Notes: generated by a model not told the origin, from the sequence alone. Positions 1 to 11,526 are shown, counted from the first letter of the stretch. The stretch is DNA of 64,000 nt from Bemisia tabaci (GCF_918797505.1 NC_092794.1:29146218-29210217), one strand, 5' to 3'. A program made the numbers and translations.

Positions 1-296
1 GACCGGAAAACCATGGTATAAGGAAAAGAAAGGAAATTTTAATAGGGGTGCAATAGGGTTTCTTATGTATCTTAGGCTACGAAATCGAAAAATTCCTGTG
101 TTTTTTCCATCGTGCTCAGATTCTCCCGGAAAATTGACTCTTCTGGAAAAGCTAGATTTTTAAGGAAAATTCCGATTTCTCCGGAAAAATTCCGAACTTT
201 CCCAGGATAAATCGCATCGATACAGGTAAATGGAGGTGTTCTTCAGAATCAGCGCCAAAAATCTACTCTGAAACCATTGGCAAATCTTCGGAAAAT

Positions 297-330
<34 letters not shown>

Positions 331-937
331 GACCGGTGTAATTGTTATATTAATGTAAGTCCTCAAACTTTTCCTGGCTTTATCACCACTTCAGCGGGTA
401 CACGCCCACTCGAAGTTTTAAAATTCGGTGTTTTTGATCTATTTTTTTGTATTGCAATATTCCAAGAAATAAAAGCTTCTTCTTGTGTGAAACGAAAACA
501 GTGCGCATTTTGATAAACAGACGGAACTGTCTAAAAGACGAGCAGAATAAGCTCCAGATATCTTTCATGACGGATGAATTTTTTCTTAATTTTTTTGGTT
601 CTGCAAGATATGAAAGGGTTACATGTTTTCAATTATGCTTTAAATTAGTGCTCGACGATGCTTTTATGACAATTGTGTTCAATTTTTAATTAAAAGTATT
701 ATATGTCACCTCTGAGATGAAAATTTAGGAAATCGGGCAAAATTACGGCAAATTTTGGGAAGTGATACACTTGACGGTGGAAATTCGGGTTTAAGCCCAA
801 CTATTAAGCTCGACGAGCTATATTTCCTAAGTCTACACCTAATGATAGTCAAAATAAAGTTTGGTTTGCCCAAAAATTCAGAAAAAAATTTTGGGAGGAA
901 ATAGAACCTGGAATTTGACCCTTATTTGAATTCACCC
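1..937. other. AT-rich flank with no recognised gene
   Basis: No ORF with family resemblance is seen. The only structure is an uninterrupted A-tract at about 298-327, which creates poly-Lys and poly-Phe shadow ORFs on the two strands. The stretch ends exactly where the left arm of the large inverted repeat begins. Confidence 0.6.
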
Positions 938-2398
938 AGTTATAACTGAATATTTCAAGTTAAACTGACCTATTCTTTTCATAAATTTTAAGCGAGAGCT
1001 TTTCCTTCAGCATATCAATCACACATAATGTAGAATCATACTGTTTCATCCTGTCACACAAAATGCGCTGTTCCTTCTTCTTCAAGTAGGAAAATACTCA
1101 TTGGAGGGAGGAATTTTCTTCAAATTTACAATGTCTAATTACTCTAGAACTGTACTCTTCGCATCAACTTTAAAGTGAAGGTAAGTGGGCATTTTAAAAG
1201 CCCAAATTTAGCATGTCAGCCCTTGCAGTTAGGTCAGTAAATAAACACATTTTCCTTACTGCTTCTTGATTATGTTTTTATGATGCAGAACTTTTCAAAG
1301 TACTATCCATGAAAATTCAGAGGACAACCAGTTAGTGACCACATACTTTTTTATTTTTTTGCATTTTTTCATTTATATTCTAATTTAAATTAAGTGGATC
1401 AAATTAAAACATAAATTAAGTACAACTGGAAACCAAAAGGTATGTAAAAATAATTAAAAATGTTGATCACCTCACTTACTCTGTTCCTTTCTTTTCATGT
1501 TGACTCCTATTTTTTCCATGCAACTTTGGCAGGGTACAGCAGGAAGGGGTCGCATATTTGGCCTGATCATCGCTCGAGCTTTGGATGGTCCTAACAAATC
1601 CTTTAACTTCTGCAGTCTTGAATCAACATATCAAAGTAAACAAGTGATCCTTTAGATAAATGAAAAGTTTCCTATTTTTTCCATATTTTAAGACACATGT
1701 CAATTGCATATTCATTCAAGTGGGTGTGAGGAAAAACAGCTGAAAATCTTCGTCCCCCAGACTGAAAAGACGTAGCCACTTACTTTCTACGAGCAGGTCT
1801 ATGCTGAGAGAAATTTCACAGTGCCTCAGCATACAAATTGCTGCCTTGGTGTATAGTTAAATCTAGTTTTGCCATGAAATTTATCCTCACAAGTAGAGAC
1901 TATTTGCAGTCGGTAATTATTCAGAAACTATACAGAGACAACCATCAGTTCGACATGGCTATCATTGCCCTGATAACTCAGAGACCGTAGATGCATGCTC
2001 AATTAAAATTCATAAGTGCACACAATCCCTCTATGAGAAAGGAGATGGTAGATAAGAAACAGCAGGGTGAGCTGTCCTTAATTCTCCTGGAGCAAAATCC
2101 TCCCTACTTATTTTGAAATTGTCATGCCTTCAGGAGAAAAATTCTATTACTTACAGTGCACACTTGTTGTTGGTCCAAAGATGATTCCTTCTCCATCTCT
2201 TCACACATTCCAAAAGGACACAGATTAAATTCTAATTCCAAAGTAGATTTCCACAGGTTTTCATCGAATAATCACTGATAAACTAAGTTCGAGGAAAATA
2301 AATAATGCTGCTGCATAACTATTTACTTACAGGTACATGCTTCGCCTTATCACACATTCGAAAGAACACAGATTCTATTCCAATTTCAAGGATTATGA
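938..2398. repeat. Left arm of a 1461-bp near-perfect inverted repeat
   Basis: This segment reads as the reverse complement of 5356-6816. Paired positions sum to 7754 at the outer end, in the middle (1590 with 6164) and at the inner end, so the arms appear free of net indels and have identical length. By eye I find two substitutions (958 against 6796, 1582 against 6172), implying over 99 percent identity. The arm contains the putative exons described under the minus-strand gene copy. No terminal target duplication or classical short TIR is evident, so a segmental inverted duplication is at least as likely as a transposon. Confidence 0.9.
970..2357 (-). CDS. Unrecognised multi-exon gene, 5' part, left (mirror) copy
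   Basis: Mirror image of the right-arm gene. Four putative exons read on the minus strand at 2357-2331, 2208-2155, 1609-1480 and 1079-970, with donor and acceptor dinucleotides conserved. The third exon differs from its twin by one base at 1582, which changes a Glu codon to Lys. The gene is cut off at the arm's outer boundary (938), 32 bases past the last donor. I do not recognise the family. Coding status rests on codon-like composition, phase agreement and good splice sites only. It may be a pseudogene copy or the functional one; sequence alone cannot say. Confidence 0.35.
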
Positions 2399-2464
2399 AT
2401 CCTTCAATTTTATCCTTTTGATCCCTAAGGAATCCCAATAACTTCGACGAAAGAACCTCGATGT

Positions 2465-2999
2465 AAACATGTTAGGGATGTCGATACCTATCCGATACTT
2501 GCAAAGTATCGATACTTTCGATCGATACTTAACGATACTCGGCATCGATACTCCACGATATCGATACCATGCAGTATCGATGCCAAGACCCCAGTATCGA
2601 CGGTATCGATACTTAATCCGATTTGGCCATGAAAAAGGCCTCTTTTTCTTTTTTAAAAAACTCCTTTCCCTTTATTTCACCTTCATGATGCACTGTGACA
2701 AACGACGGAGTAATCAAGTTTCTCAAGATGATTATACTTCAATGAAAATGTTAAAAGCTCAGTTCGATAACTGTAGTTAAGGGCTCAAAATAGTTGACCA
2801 AGGACGCGAACAGGGCTTTTTCGAGAGAGGCGTAAATCTGGCGGAATTTAACGGCCGACAGACATACGCACACTCAGAATCACGGCATAATTCAGAAATA
2901 GTATCGATGGTATCGATACCTCATAAGTATCGATACTTCAGCTCGATGCTTGATACCGGTATCGATACTTCCCTGAGTATCGACATCCCTAAAACATGT
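2465..2999. mobile_element. Non-autonomous hAT-type MITE with 8-bp target duplication
   Basis: The element proper is 2473-2991 (519 bp). It begins TAGGGATGTCGATAC and ends with the exact inverse, GTATCGACATCCCTA. The 8-mer AAACATGT flanks it on both sides (2465-2472 and 2992-2999), the duplication length typical of the hAT superfamily. Both sub-terminal regions are packed with GTATCGATAC palindromes (about 2505-2610 and 2900-2975), the kind of repeated motif that hAT transposases bind. The AT-rich interior (2611-2890) has no transposase. It sits just inside the left arm's inner edge, in the spacer. Confidence 0.88.
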
Positions 3000-3240
3000 A
3001 AACAAACTGGCACACGATCTAGGTTAGGAGCAAGTTCACATTTTGTTGGTAAGTTGCCACATTTTGCTTAAGAAATTTGATTAAATTATTGATATATGCA
3101 CGTCTGCACCCATGCGGTTAACCTGTTCAACATAGGCAACGCTGCGCTGATTGAGAGTCAGCTGATCCACGCTGATCCTTCTCCGCTCAACGTTTTGCGT
3201 CATTGTCAAGTTAGCATAATAATTGCGCAAGCTTTGTCGA

Positions 3241-3411
3241 TACGGGGGGGGGGGGGGGGTTGAGGTTCGGACCGCTGGTCTCTCTTTAGCCGCTCATCCC
3301 TTCACATGAAATGTTATTAGAACCTTTGCCAGATTTTTCTTTGTGTGTGTGTGTGAGGGTGTGTGTGTGTGAGGGTGTGTGTGTGTGTTTGTGGGGTGGG
3401 GGGGGGGGCAA
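3241..3411. repeat. G-run and (GT)n microsatellite
   Basis: A run of 16 G lies at 3244-3259, and a GT-rich tract interrupted by GAGGG at about 3342-3400 ends in a second G-run near 3401-3408. The Thr-His-Thr-rich ORFs on the minus strand here are microsatellite artefacts. Confidence 0.9.
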
Positions 3412-4170
3412 TGGGGACATACTCGATTAGGCAGAGTGTAAAGATGTGGCTTGGTAGTCTCACGAGAGGGTGACATGGAAAATAAAATCTTGAAATTTCA
3501 TGCACGTGAAATATTTCATGAAAATCCAGAAATTTTTGAAAGATATTGAAAAATGCCGGTTCCTTTCCTTGTTTAGTAAAATGTAGAAATTGTAAATTTC
3601 TTTTTATTTTTGTTTATTTGAGTGCGGGATGCATACTCCAGCCCCTGAAAAATATGAATTATATCACAGCCTCGTGAAATTTCATAAAATATTTCACTGA
3701 AATTTCCAATATTTCATTTCTTTCTTACGTTTCATGCCACTCTGGGCCGGGCCACTATAGGTACTTCATAGAAAGAGGAAAAAACAACAAAAATCGTCAG
3801 AGGGCACAATTCTAAAAAATACAAAAAAAAAAAAAAAAAAAAATTTATGAATAATGGATGAAAAACTGATAAATTCTAATTGATATCGGTAAGGCGGTCA
3901 GTCGGTCACCCTAATTCCATAGTGACCGGTCGGTCAGTGGGTCAGTGAAGTTGCCGCAGAGAAAATAGTTTCTTTACTTTTCTTTTCTTTTTTTTGTAGC
4001 GCTTTGTTATGAGCACCGGAAAGTTAGGTGAGTGATATTCTGAAAACCCGGGAAAAATTATTCACACCTTTAATGCTTCCATGAGGAGTTATGTGATGGA
4101 GGGATGTCCAAATACAGCAGTTACGTAGGAAGAGGTACATTAGCGCCAGACAGAAGTCGGCCATACATTG

Positions 4171-4371
4171 TCGGCCTCCTATAGTGTAGTGGTTGTAGCG
4201 CTTGCTCTATGATCAGGAGGTCCCGGGTTCGATTCCCGTCCAGGCGACCCGAGTTTGATGGTCTCAAACAATGGTTGCCTGGGACAGGTTCAGTAGGGAC
4301 GGAGGGGGAATGGGACTTAACGCGTGGGATTAGCCCTTGTGGGCTATTTGAAGTAGTAAAAAAAAAAAAAA
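4171..4371 (+). mobile_element. tRNA-derived SINE
   Basis: A tRNA-like head has an A-box-like TAGTGTAGTGG at 4182-4192 and a canonical B-box GGTTCGATTCC at 4226-4236. A roughly 120-bp unrelated body follows, ending in a 14-nt A-tail (4358-4371). The acceptor stem does not pair cleanly, so this is a SINE and not a functional tRNA. I did not find a convincing target duplication. A second A-tract at 4569-4598 may be the tail of another, unrecognised retrocopy. Confidence 0.7.
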
Positions 4372-4598
4372 GACCTGGAGCCTAGGAGATTCGTTTTGCC
4401 CCGTACCGGGCTGGGGCTGTCCCGGAAAAACCCTCATGACGAGCCAACGCATTCCTTCGGGTATTATGTGATGCATCGATTTTCGGATTGATGCCATAAA
4501 GACTCCAGAATTTCTCGCGTTTCTTTCATATTGAAATTGGGGAGTGATTCCAATAAATTTAAAATCAAATAAAAAAAAAAAAAAAAAAAAAAAAAAAC

Positions 4599-5355
4599 CC
4601 TGCACTTTGTTTTTGAATTGCATTGAAATTCTGGCACAAAATTCAAATAAACTTGCGCATCAATTTATACTTGAATAAATGGACTGCATTTTGCAATTTG
4701 GAACTATCAATTCTGGCCCGGTTTAAAAACAACGTATGTGCCATTAGTTTCCCAATGCACTTAAGTGTTTTTTCAGATGAGCCAAAATTTATAGTTCCAA
4801 ATTGTAATATGCAGTCCAAATTAGAACAATACGGGAACCACTATTACTGGTTCATCTAATAGAAAGAACAACTGAGCTATTGGTTTCCCTAGGCAGATAG
4901 GTCTTTTTAATGATGATGAGCCGATGCCGTTACCCAGTATAGCTGCAAATTGCGATATAGATTTAAATCCATATTAAGCGAGTGAAATCGGCATCAATGC
5001 ATTTAATCAGCTAAGAGAGGCGCCAAGTCTCCTGCCGCGGCGTTGCCTCGCCAAAAAATTCCTTAAGAATAAGACAGCAGACTGCGTAATAGCAGGCAAT
5101 CAGTTATTTTTTCGATATATTTTACTCACCACCTGGCAACAATAAAATCTCAGTTCCACTAGTGTACCATAACATAATCTATGACGCAGTGTGGTCTGCA
5201 GTTTGTTTACAGTCAACAATGAAGTTTCATACCCTCCCCACCCGTTTTAATATGCCAGTGATCATATTGTGAGGCGTCCTATGCAAAGTCAACTGATTAT
5301 ATATGGATTGTTGTTAAAATACCATAAATCATAAAAAAATCATCATGTTAAAATA
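4599..5355. repeat. Spacer DNA with an imperfect hairpin
   Basis: A roughly 35-bp inverted pair sits at 4681-4717 and 4784-4820 around the core TTTGGAACTAT. It probably marks a short foldback or MITE. No protein-coding signal is seen. The stretch ends at the inner edge of the right arm. Confidence 0.5.
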
Positions 5356-6816
5356 TCATAATCCTTGAAATTGGAATAGAATCTGTGTTCTTTCGAATGT
5401 GTGATAAGGCGAAGCATGTACCTGTAAGTAAATAGTTATGCAGCAGCATTATTTATTTTCCTCGAACTTAGTTTATCAGTGATTATTCGATGAAAACCTG
5501 TGGAAATCTACTTTGGAATTAGAATTTAATCTGTGTCCTTTTGGAATGTGTGAAGAGATGGAGAAGGAATCATCTTTGGACCAACAACAAGTGTGCACTG
5601 TAAGTAATAGAATTTTTCTCCTGAAGGCATGACAATTTCAAAATAAGTAGGGAGGATTTTGCTCCAGGAGAATTAAGGACAGCTCACCCTGCTGTTTCTT
5701 ATCTACCATCTCCTTTCTCATAGAGGGATTGTGTGCACTTATGAATTTTAATTGAGCATGCATCTACGGTCTCTGAGTTATCAGGGCAATGATAGCCATG
5801 TCGAACTGATGGTTGTCTCTGTATAGTTTCTGAATAATTACCGACTGCAAATAGTCTCTACTTGTGAGGATAAATTTCATGGCAAAACTAGATTTAACTA
5901 TACACCAAGGCAGCAATTTGTATGCTGAGGCACTGTGAAATTTCTCTCAGCATAGACCTGCTCGTAGAAAGTAAGTGGCTACGTCTTTTCAGTCTGGGGG
6001 ACGAAGATTTTCAGCTGTTTTTCCTCACACCCACTTGAATGAATATGCAATTGACATGTGTCTTAAAATATGGAAAAAATAGGAAACTTTTCATTTATCT
6101 AAAGGATCACTTGTTTACTTTGATATGTTGATTCAAGACTGCAGAAGTTAAAGGATTTGTTAGGACCATCCGAAGCTCGAGCGATGATCAGGCCAAATAT
6201 GCGACCCCTTCCTGCTGTACCCTGCCAAAGTTGCATGGAAAAAATAGGAGTCAACATGAAAAGAAAGGAACAGAGTAAGTGAGGTGATCAACATTTTTAA
6301 TTATTTTTACATACCTTTTGGTTTCCAGTTGTACTTAATTTATGTTTTAATTTGATCCACTTAATTTAAATTAGAATATAAATGAAAAAATGCAAAAAAA
6401 TAAAAAAGTATGTGGTCACTAACTGGTTGTCCTCTGAATTTTCATGGATAGTACTTTGAAAAGTTCTGCATCATAAAAACATAATCAAGAAGCAGTAAGG
6501 AAAATGTGTTTATTTACTGACCTAACTGCAAGGGCTGACATGCTAAATTTGGGCTTTTAAAATGCCCACTTACCTTCACTTTAAAGTTGATGCGAAGAGT
6601 ACAGTTCTAGAGTAATTAGACATTGTAAATTTGAAGAAAATTCCTCCCTCCAATGAGTATTTTCCTACTTGAAGAAGAAGGAACAGCGCATTTTGTGTGA
6701 CAGGATGAAACAGTATGATTCTACATTATGTGTGATTGATATGCTGAAGGAAAAGCTCTCGCTTAAAATTTATGAAAAGAATAGGTCAGTTTAACCTGAA
6801 ATATTCAGTTATAACT
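5356..6816. repeat. Right arm of a 1461-bp near-perfect inverted repeat
   Basis: Reverse complement of 938-2398 with about two visible mismatches. The two arms are separated by a 2957-bp spacer that contains younger insertions. The outer edge falls directly after AGTTATAACT (end of arm at 6816); beyond it the two flanks are unrelated. Confidence 0.9.
5397..6784 (+). CDS. Unrecognised multi-exon gene, 5' part, right copy
   Basis: Four putative exons are visible. Exon A (5397-5423) opens with ATG, encodes MCDKAKHVP and ends at CCT|GTAAGT. Exon B (5546-5599) opens with ATG, encodes 18 residues beginning MCEEMEKESS and ends at ACT|GTAAGT. Exon C (6145-6274) follows an acceptor at ...ACTGCAG and reads on in the same phase; it contains GPSEARAMIRPNMRPLP and a CQSC pair, and ends at CAGA|GTAAGT. 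Exon D (6675-6784) encodes a basic segment with RMKQYDSTLCVIDMLKEKL and ends at ATAG|GTCAGT. Exons A and B resemble each other, as if one arose by tandem duplication, and could be alternative first coding exons. The C-to-D phases do not match directly, so either an exon between them is missing or one boundary is wrong. The family is not recognised. Confidence 0.4.
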
Positions 6817-6995
6817 ATCAAAATTCAGAAATTTTTACAATTCATCTTGTGTGTGACTCTAGCAAAAATGATTATTTTTACTTTCTCGCTCCCCTAGGGC
6901 AGAGAGGAAGTATTGTCATCCTCCAAGAAAAAAAAAAAAAAAAAGTTGAAATTTCATCATTTCTAGACGTTTTAAGGTCCCAGGAGTCAAAATAA

Positions 6996-7610
6996 CCATA
7001 CTTGAAAAAATGTGTGTCCGTCCGTCCGACGTCCCCCAAATCTGTCTACAGCGATATCTCAGAATCTATCTGTTCGATTTCATTCAAAATTCTCACAGAA
7101 CACCATATTAATGGTCTCCTTATGCACGTCAAACGATTTTGGGGTATGCTAAAATTTTGGGGGGGGGGGGGGGCTAGGGTCAAATTGGGTTAAAGGTCCA
7201 TTTTCAGCAAAATCACACGGAAAGCTCATTTTGAGGGACTGTAAATTTTGAAAAATGCCTTTAATTCTTTAAAAGTGGGCATCAAGCACATCACCTGGGT
7301 CATTAATTTAAGTTCCTAAAAGATCTTTGGACTAAACTCAAAATTCAAGGGATTACGAGGCCCAAAAGTAGGGCACTTTGCTCCGTGACATCACACAAAC
7401 AACTCATTTTCAAAGACTGTAAATTTGAAAAAAAAATGCCTTTCATTTCTTCGAAAGTTGGCATAAGAGCACCACCACGGAGAGCTCATGGACTGTAGAT
7501 TTTGAAAAAAATGCCTTTAATTCTTTGAAAGTTGGCTCAAAAGCACCATCTGAGTCATTAATTTAAGTTCCTAAAGGATTCTTGGACTAATCTCATAATT
7601 GCAGAGGGGC
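6996..7610. repeat. Diverged tandem repeat region
   Basis: A block with repeated GTCCGTCCG phrases is followed by a G-run (about 7159-7172). Three diverged copies of a unit follow, containing an (A)CTCATTTT-like start, GACTGTAAATTTTGAAAAA and ATGCCTTT; they begin near 7223, 7401 and 7482. The style recalls the subterminal minisatellites of Helitrons, but I see no terminal hairpin or CTRR end. Confidence 0.5.
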
Positions 7611-8610
7611 CGATAGGAAACGCTCAATTCTCTGATGAATGAGTCGGAACGCTTCTAGATAATAGCAGCAAACGCTTTGAGTCAGGTGAAACCCAGGAAT
7701 TCAAATGCATTATATAATGCATCATATACTATTTCCAAAATTACTCCGTAGGTATACACCAAGCAAAATTAGACAACTAATTAGGTACTCACATTACATA
7801 GGTACTATGAATCATCAAGCTAACGCCAAGAACTGACACTTAGATCTTTATTAAAAACTAATATGTTTGTTGTTAATGAATTTAGAATCCCGGCAGATTC
7901 CATCTTTTGCGGTTCCTTTTTACGAGGTACTAAGCACAAATATAATATAATAATTCGGCACAAATATGACTGATTTAATGCTTGTTAATAAAGGAGGTTA
8001 TAATTGTTATAACCTGAGGTTTGTTGACGTTTGTCGACAGCAGCAAGGAGATGGTGCTCTCTATTGTTTTCGCTTTGAATTACGGGGATACGCGGTAAGG
8101 AGATGGCGCTCTTGGCGGGCGTGTGGTGAACCTTCCAGCAGGTAGATTCGCCCGCCAAATTTAATATTTGGGAGATGCTAAGCGAAAACCGTTTAGTTTT
8201 AAGACTATTTAAACATCGAATAGTCATTCTACCCATTAAAGTAGATATTTGATGGCTTTTGACCGTGCTTAAGGAGAGATTATAATATAAAATCGTATCT
8301 GAAGTATGATGTCAATGAATCTAATGGATCCTAATGAATCGTAGAAAAGCTAAGATTTTTACGGATCGCCGTCTTTGACAGGAGACTTTGTTAACCAATT
8401 ACATATTTAATTGAAGATGCCTCATAAAATCAACAAGTCGAGTCCGAATATATGAATTCATCACATATCGCGAAGACATTTACAATAAAGTTCAGTGGTT
8501 TGAATACAAATTTCATAACTATTATCCTGCGATCAAAATTCTAATCAAACTTTATGATTTTGTAAAATTGGCAGTATTTTTCTAAATATTCCAGTAAAAG
8601 TGTCTATACA
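7611..8610. other. No recognised feature
   Basis: AT-rich sequence. The short ORFs here (for example 7985-8236 on the minus strand) show no domain resemblance and no repeat structure that I can support. Confidence 0.5.
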
Positions 8611-8745
8611 GGCGCGGAGCGCCGGCAAAAGCGAGAAAGTATTGTGCGATTCTCGCACCATGATGGGGGCGAAGCCTCCCCACATGCCGGCGCTTGCGCC
8701 GCGCATAAATTGGCCGGAGGCCAATTTTTTTAATTTTTTAGGCCA
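8611..8745. repeat. Cluster of GC-rich mini-hairpins
   Basis: Four short perfect or near-perfect palindromes occur in 115 bp: GGCGCGGAGCGCC, a GGGGGCGAAGCCTCCCC-like stem, GGCGCTTGCGCC and TGGCCGGAGGCCA. They stand out sharply in AT-rich surroundings. A related style of cluster occurs at 31797 and 62563. Confidence 0.6.
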
Positions 8746-9224
8746 GTGACGATGCAATTTTTCTAAAAATCACTACCTGATCCTTGAATTCTTGGAATTT
8801 GTTTATTCTTGCAAGGAGTGAAGAATGCTTCATAGTGTGGAATATTTTGTAGACCATGTGCAAAGAAGGTAAAGATTATTCTTATTTTTTGGCATGCTGA
8901 AATAGATAAGAACATTTGTGAGAGGATTCACGGAAAAAAAAAGGTTAAAAAAGTTTTGATTGGTAGTTTTTTTTTCTAAAAAAAAAAATGAATAAAAAAT
9001 TGTTTTTAATTTTAAGGCACTTTTTTGGTTTACAGAACAATGTCAGTTCACTCACCCAAATTGTTTTGAGCCAAGGAATGTGCTTTTGAATTAAATACAA
9101 TTTTTCTTTCAAATTCAAAAACTCTTTTAACATTTTTATCAGTATATATTAGATGCTGCAATTGATCCTTAATTTTTAATGAGGCTCTGAACCTGGGTTT
9201 AACTCTGTGGTCAGGCTATCTGCT

Positions 9225-9488
9225 GGCTAAAATACCTACTGTGAGGACTTTCACCCAGTGGATAGGAGCCAACCTAACTGCGAGGTCCTCTCACCTATCG
9301 GCAAGGTCTCCTTACCTAACCCCGAGGCGAGGTCCTCGCGGTGAGCTGTCATCACCTCGCGGCAAGGTCCATGCCTAACCGACTTCCTCACTGCGAGCTC
9401 TTGGCAAGGTCATCACCTAACCGCGAGGTCCAAAATATGGTGCGAGCTGTCTGCAAGCTTGCTGCGAGGTAATATTTTCTCTAGTAAA
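9225..9488. repeat. Degenerate copy of the AAATATTACC/CTAG-ended repeat
   Basis: A GC-rich patch consists of recurring GCGAGGTC, GGCAAGGTC and CACCTAACC phrases and ends in GGTAATATTTTCTCTAG (about 9472-9488). That ending matches the right terminus of the 55369-55749 element. The left end is diverged (GGCTAAAATACC). Confidence 0.45.
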
Positions 9489-9793
9489 AAAAAATTTACC
9501 TTTGACAATACTGATGAGATGAGGAGACCGGTATGTTTTAGATGGAGGCAAGGAAAGTAGACGTAGGATCCTTCTTCGGTTACCAGCCTTATCGATTAAT
9601 TTTTCTGTACCAATAGTGTTACATTGAAAACACACAGGAATTTAAAGTAACATAAGTTTATAAAACGTGGGAACGTTCTGAATGATATTGAAATGTTTGT
9701 TGAAAAGTTAAAAATGCTTTACTCGCATTGAGAGAACATCCATGGTTTGAGTGTTGGACTGCCGGAGTGTATTCTGAATTAATAAGTAACAAC

Positions 9794-9842
9794 GTGTACC
9801 GTTACAGCTTTTAACATGATCCTAAGGCACTAAACAATTGAT
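9794..9842 (+). repeat. 49-bp direct repeat, copy 1
   Basis: Identical by eye to 10396-10444, from GTGTACCGTTACAGC through ACAATTGAT. It brackets 553 bp together with copy 2. Confidence 0.85.
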
Positions 9843-10395
9843 TTGGGCGTTTTTGAATATATCGCTAAAATTCACCCCGTCTTTGGGGGTCGATATCTCG
9901 CGAACGGGGCGTCGGATGGGAAAACCCTTCATAATAGTTTCTTAGAATGATGTAAAGACCCCGTATACCAATTTTCAGCCAAATCGGAGGAGGTCGGGTT
10001 CCGAGCTTGGTTGCGCTGACGTGGAATGACCCATAGAGAATTACTCCGTTATTCCTTCTAAAATATTTATTTCGTTATCAACAGCAATCTCCAAATCATT
10101 CAGCGTTGGATTTGCTTACATCAGCCTTATTAAGATCCCCAAGTAAGGCCTAAAACTAAGGTAAATCGATCAGAGAGAGTCATAGACATGGCAGTATTGT
10201 CCCCACATGTAGGTGGGTGAGTTCAAATAAGCGTCTAATTTGGTGTCCCCAGCTGTTTTAATCGTAATAATCTGAGGAACATGGGCATAATAAATTTTCT
10301 TCTCATTTTCCACACTATTGTTGACTATTACATGCTATTTTCCACTTTATTTGGACTGAAATAAAAATTTAGGAGAACTTTGAATGTGCAAATGT
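9843..10395. other. 553-bp segment between 49-bp direct repeats
   Basis: No coding signal. It opens with TTGGGCGTTTTTG and contains CGATATCTCGCGAACGGGG. The identical direct repeats on either side suggest a local tandem duplication or an insertion generating an unusually long duplication. Confidence 0.5.
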
Positions 10396-10444
10396 GTGTA
10401 CCGTTACAGCTTTTAACATGATCCTAAGGCACTAAACAATTGAT
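10396..10444 (+). repeat. 49-bp direct repeat, copy 2
   Basis: Second copy of the 9794-9842 sequence in the same orientation. The flanking bases differ on both sides. Confidence 0.85.
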
Positions 10445-10803
10445 GTTAAAAAAGAAACTTACCTTCAAACAGTGACAAAAAAGTAAAAACTCATGAAAAT
10501 GGCTAAATATTGAGGTAATGTCCATGTCTGTTATCACTAAGCAGATGTAGGTAAACAATCGCCTATTGACTACAGTCTTCACTAAAATTAGGGTTTATCC
10601 CGTCGGTTCCTACTTATCTAATGAAGGTTTAAACCATTTAAACTACGAGAAATCCATTTCTGAATTCCATTTTGTTTAAAAAATCATAGATTGACTCGGT
10701 ATTTGCATTTGAAAAGCGGCTGCCAATTCCTTATGGGAAAATACATATATATATATATGAGTCGCTTTTATAGCGCTCTTTGGCGCTGTGCGACGCCTAA
10801 TCG

Positions 10804-11526
10804 CTACAAAGCTCGGTCTTCCCACAGGTCATCAGGGAGTTGACAATCTCTTATCTCATTTAACACCCCCTGTCGCCAACCTCTTACTGGGCGTCCCCTA
10901 CGTCTCCTCCCAGGAGGAACCCAATCAAGCATCTTTTTTGGCAGCCTCTCTTCCGTCATCCTATTGACATGACCATACCAAACAAGTTGTTTGGTCATGA
11001 CGTCGAACACGATGTCATTTTCGACTTCCATTATCTGACGCACTCTATCATTACGGACCCGATCTCTCCTAGAAATTCCTGCTGACCTTCTCCAGATATC
11101 CATCTCCGTTGCTCTTAGCATATCCTGTGTCCGTTTCTTCAGCTGCCAAACTTCACATCCGTATGTTAATATACTTTTGACTACAGCGTTGTATATCCTC
11201 CTCTTGTTATCTTTGGAAATCCGCTGATCCCAGAGGATTCCATTTAACATCGCTATAGCCTTCCTTGCTAAGGTGTTCCTTTCTCTGATAGCTTGATCCG
11301 TCCTTCCATCCTGGGTCAACCGCACTCCCAAGTACTTATAGTGCTCGCAGCCTTTGATCTGCTGCCCATCCTCCAACTCAATGCTTTGCTGATCACCTCC
11401 AAAAGTCATCTCCTCAGATGTGGATATGCTGACTTCCAGATCCCACTTCCGATACTCTTCCACTAACTTGCACATCATGTATTCCGCGTCATCTTGATCT
11501 TGAGCAACCACCACCTGGTCATCAGC
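10804..11526 (-). pseudogene. RTE reverse transcriptase, C-terminal part
   Basis: This carries the second half of the polymerase after the frameshift. It begins at the active-site motif FADDQVVVAQD, followed by YKYLGVRLTQDG, a long helical region with LTYGCEVWQL, and a basic tail (GRRRRGRPVRGW) typical of the C-terminus of RTE and related LINE polymerases. A stop follows EDRAL at 10804. The LINE polymerase performs target-primed reverse transcription of its own RNA. Separation from the preceding frame by one extra base makes it a pseudogene. Confidence 0.88.

Noticed and set aside
160..513. Overlapping ORFs around an A-tract
   Set aside because: Poly-Lys and poly-Phe stretches come from the 30-nt A-run at 298-327; no domain or splice support.
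3294..3505. Thr-His-Pro-rich ORFs
   Set aside because: Translation of a GT/G microsatellite.
4171..4250. Functional tRNA gene
   Set aside because: A and B boxes are present but the acceptor stem does not pair and an A-tailed SINE body follows.
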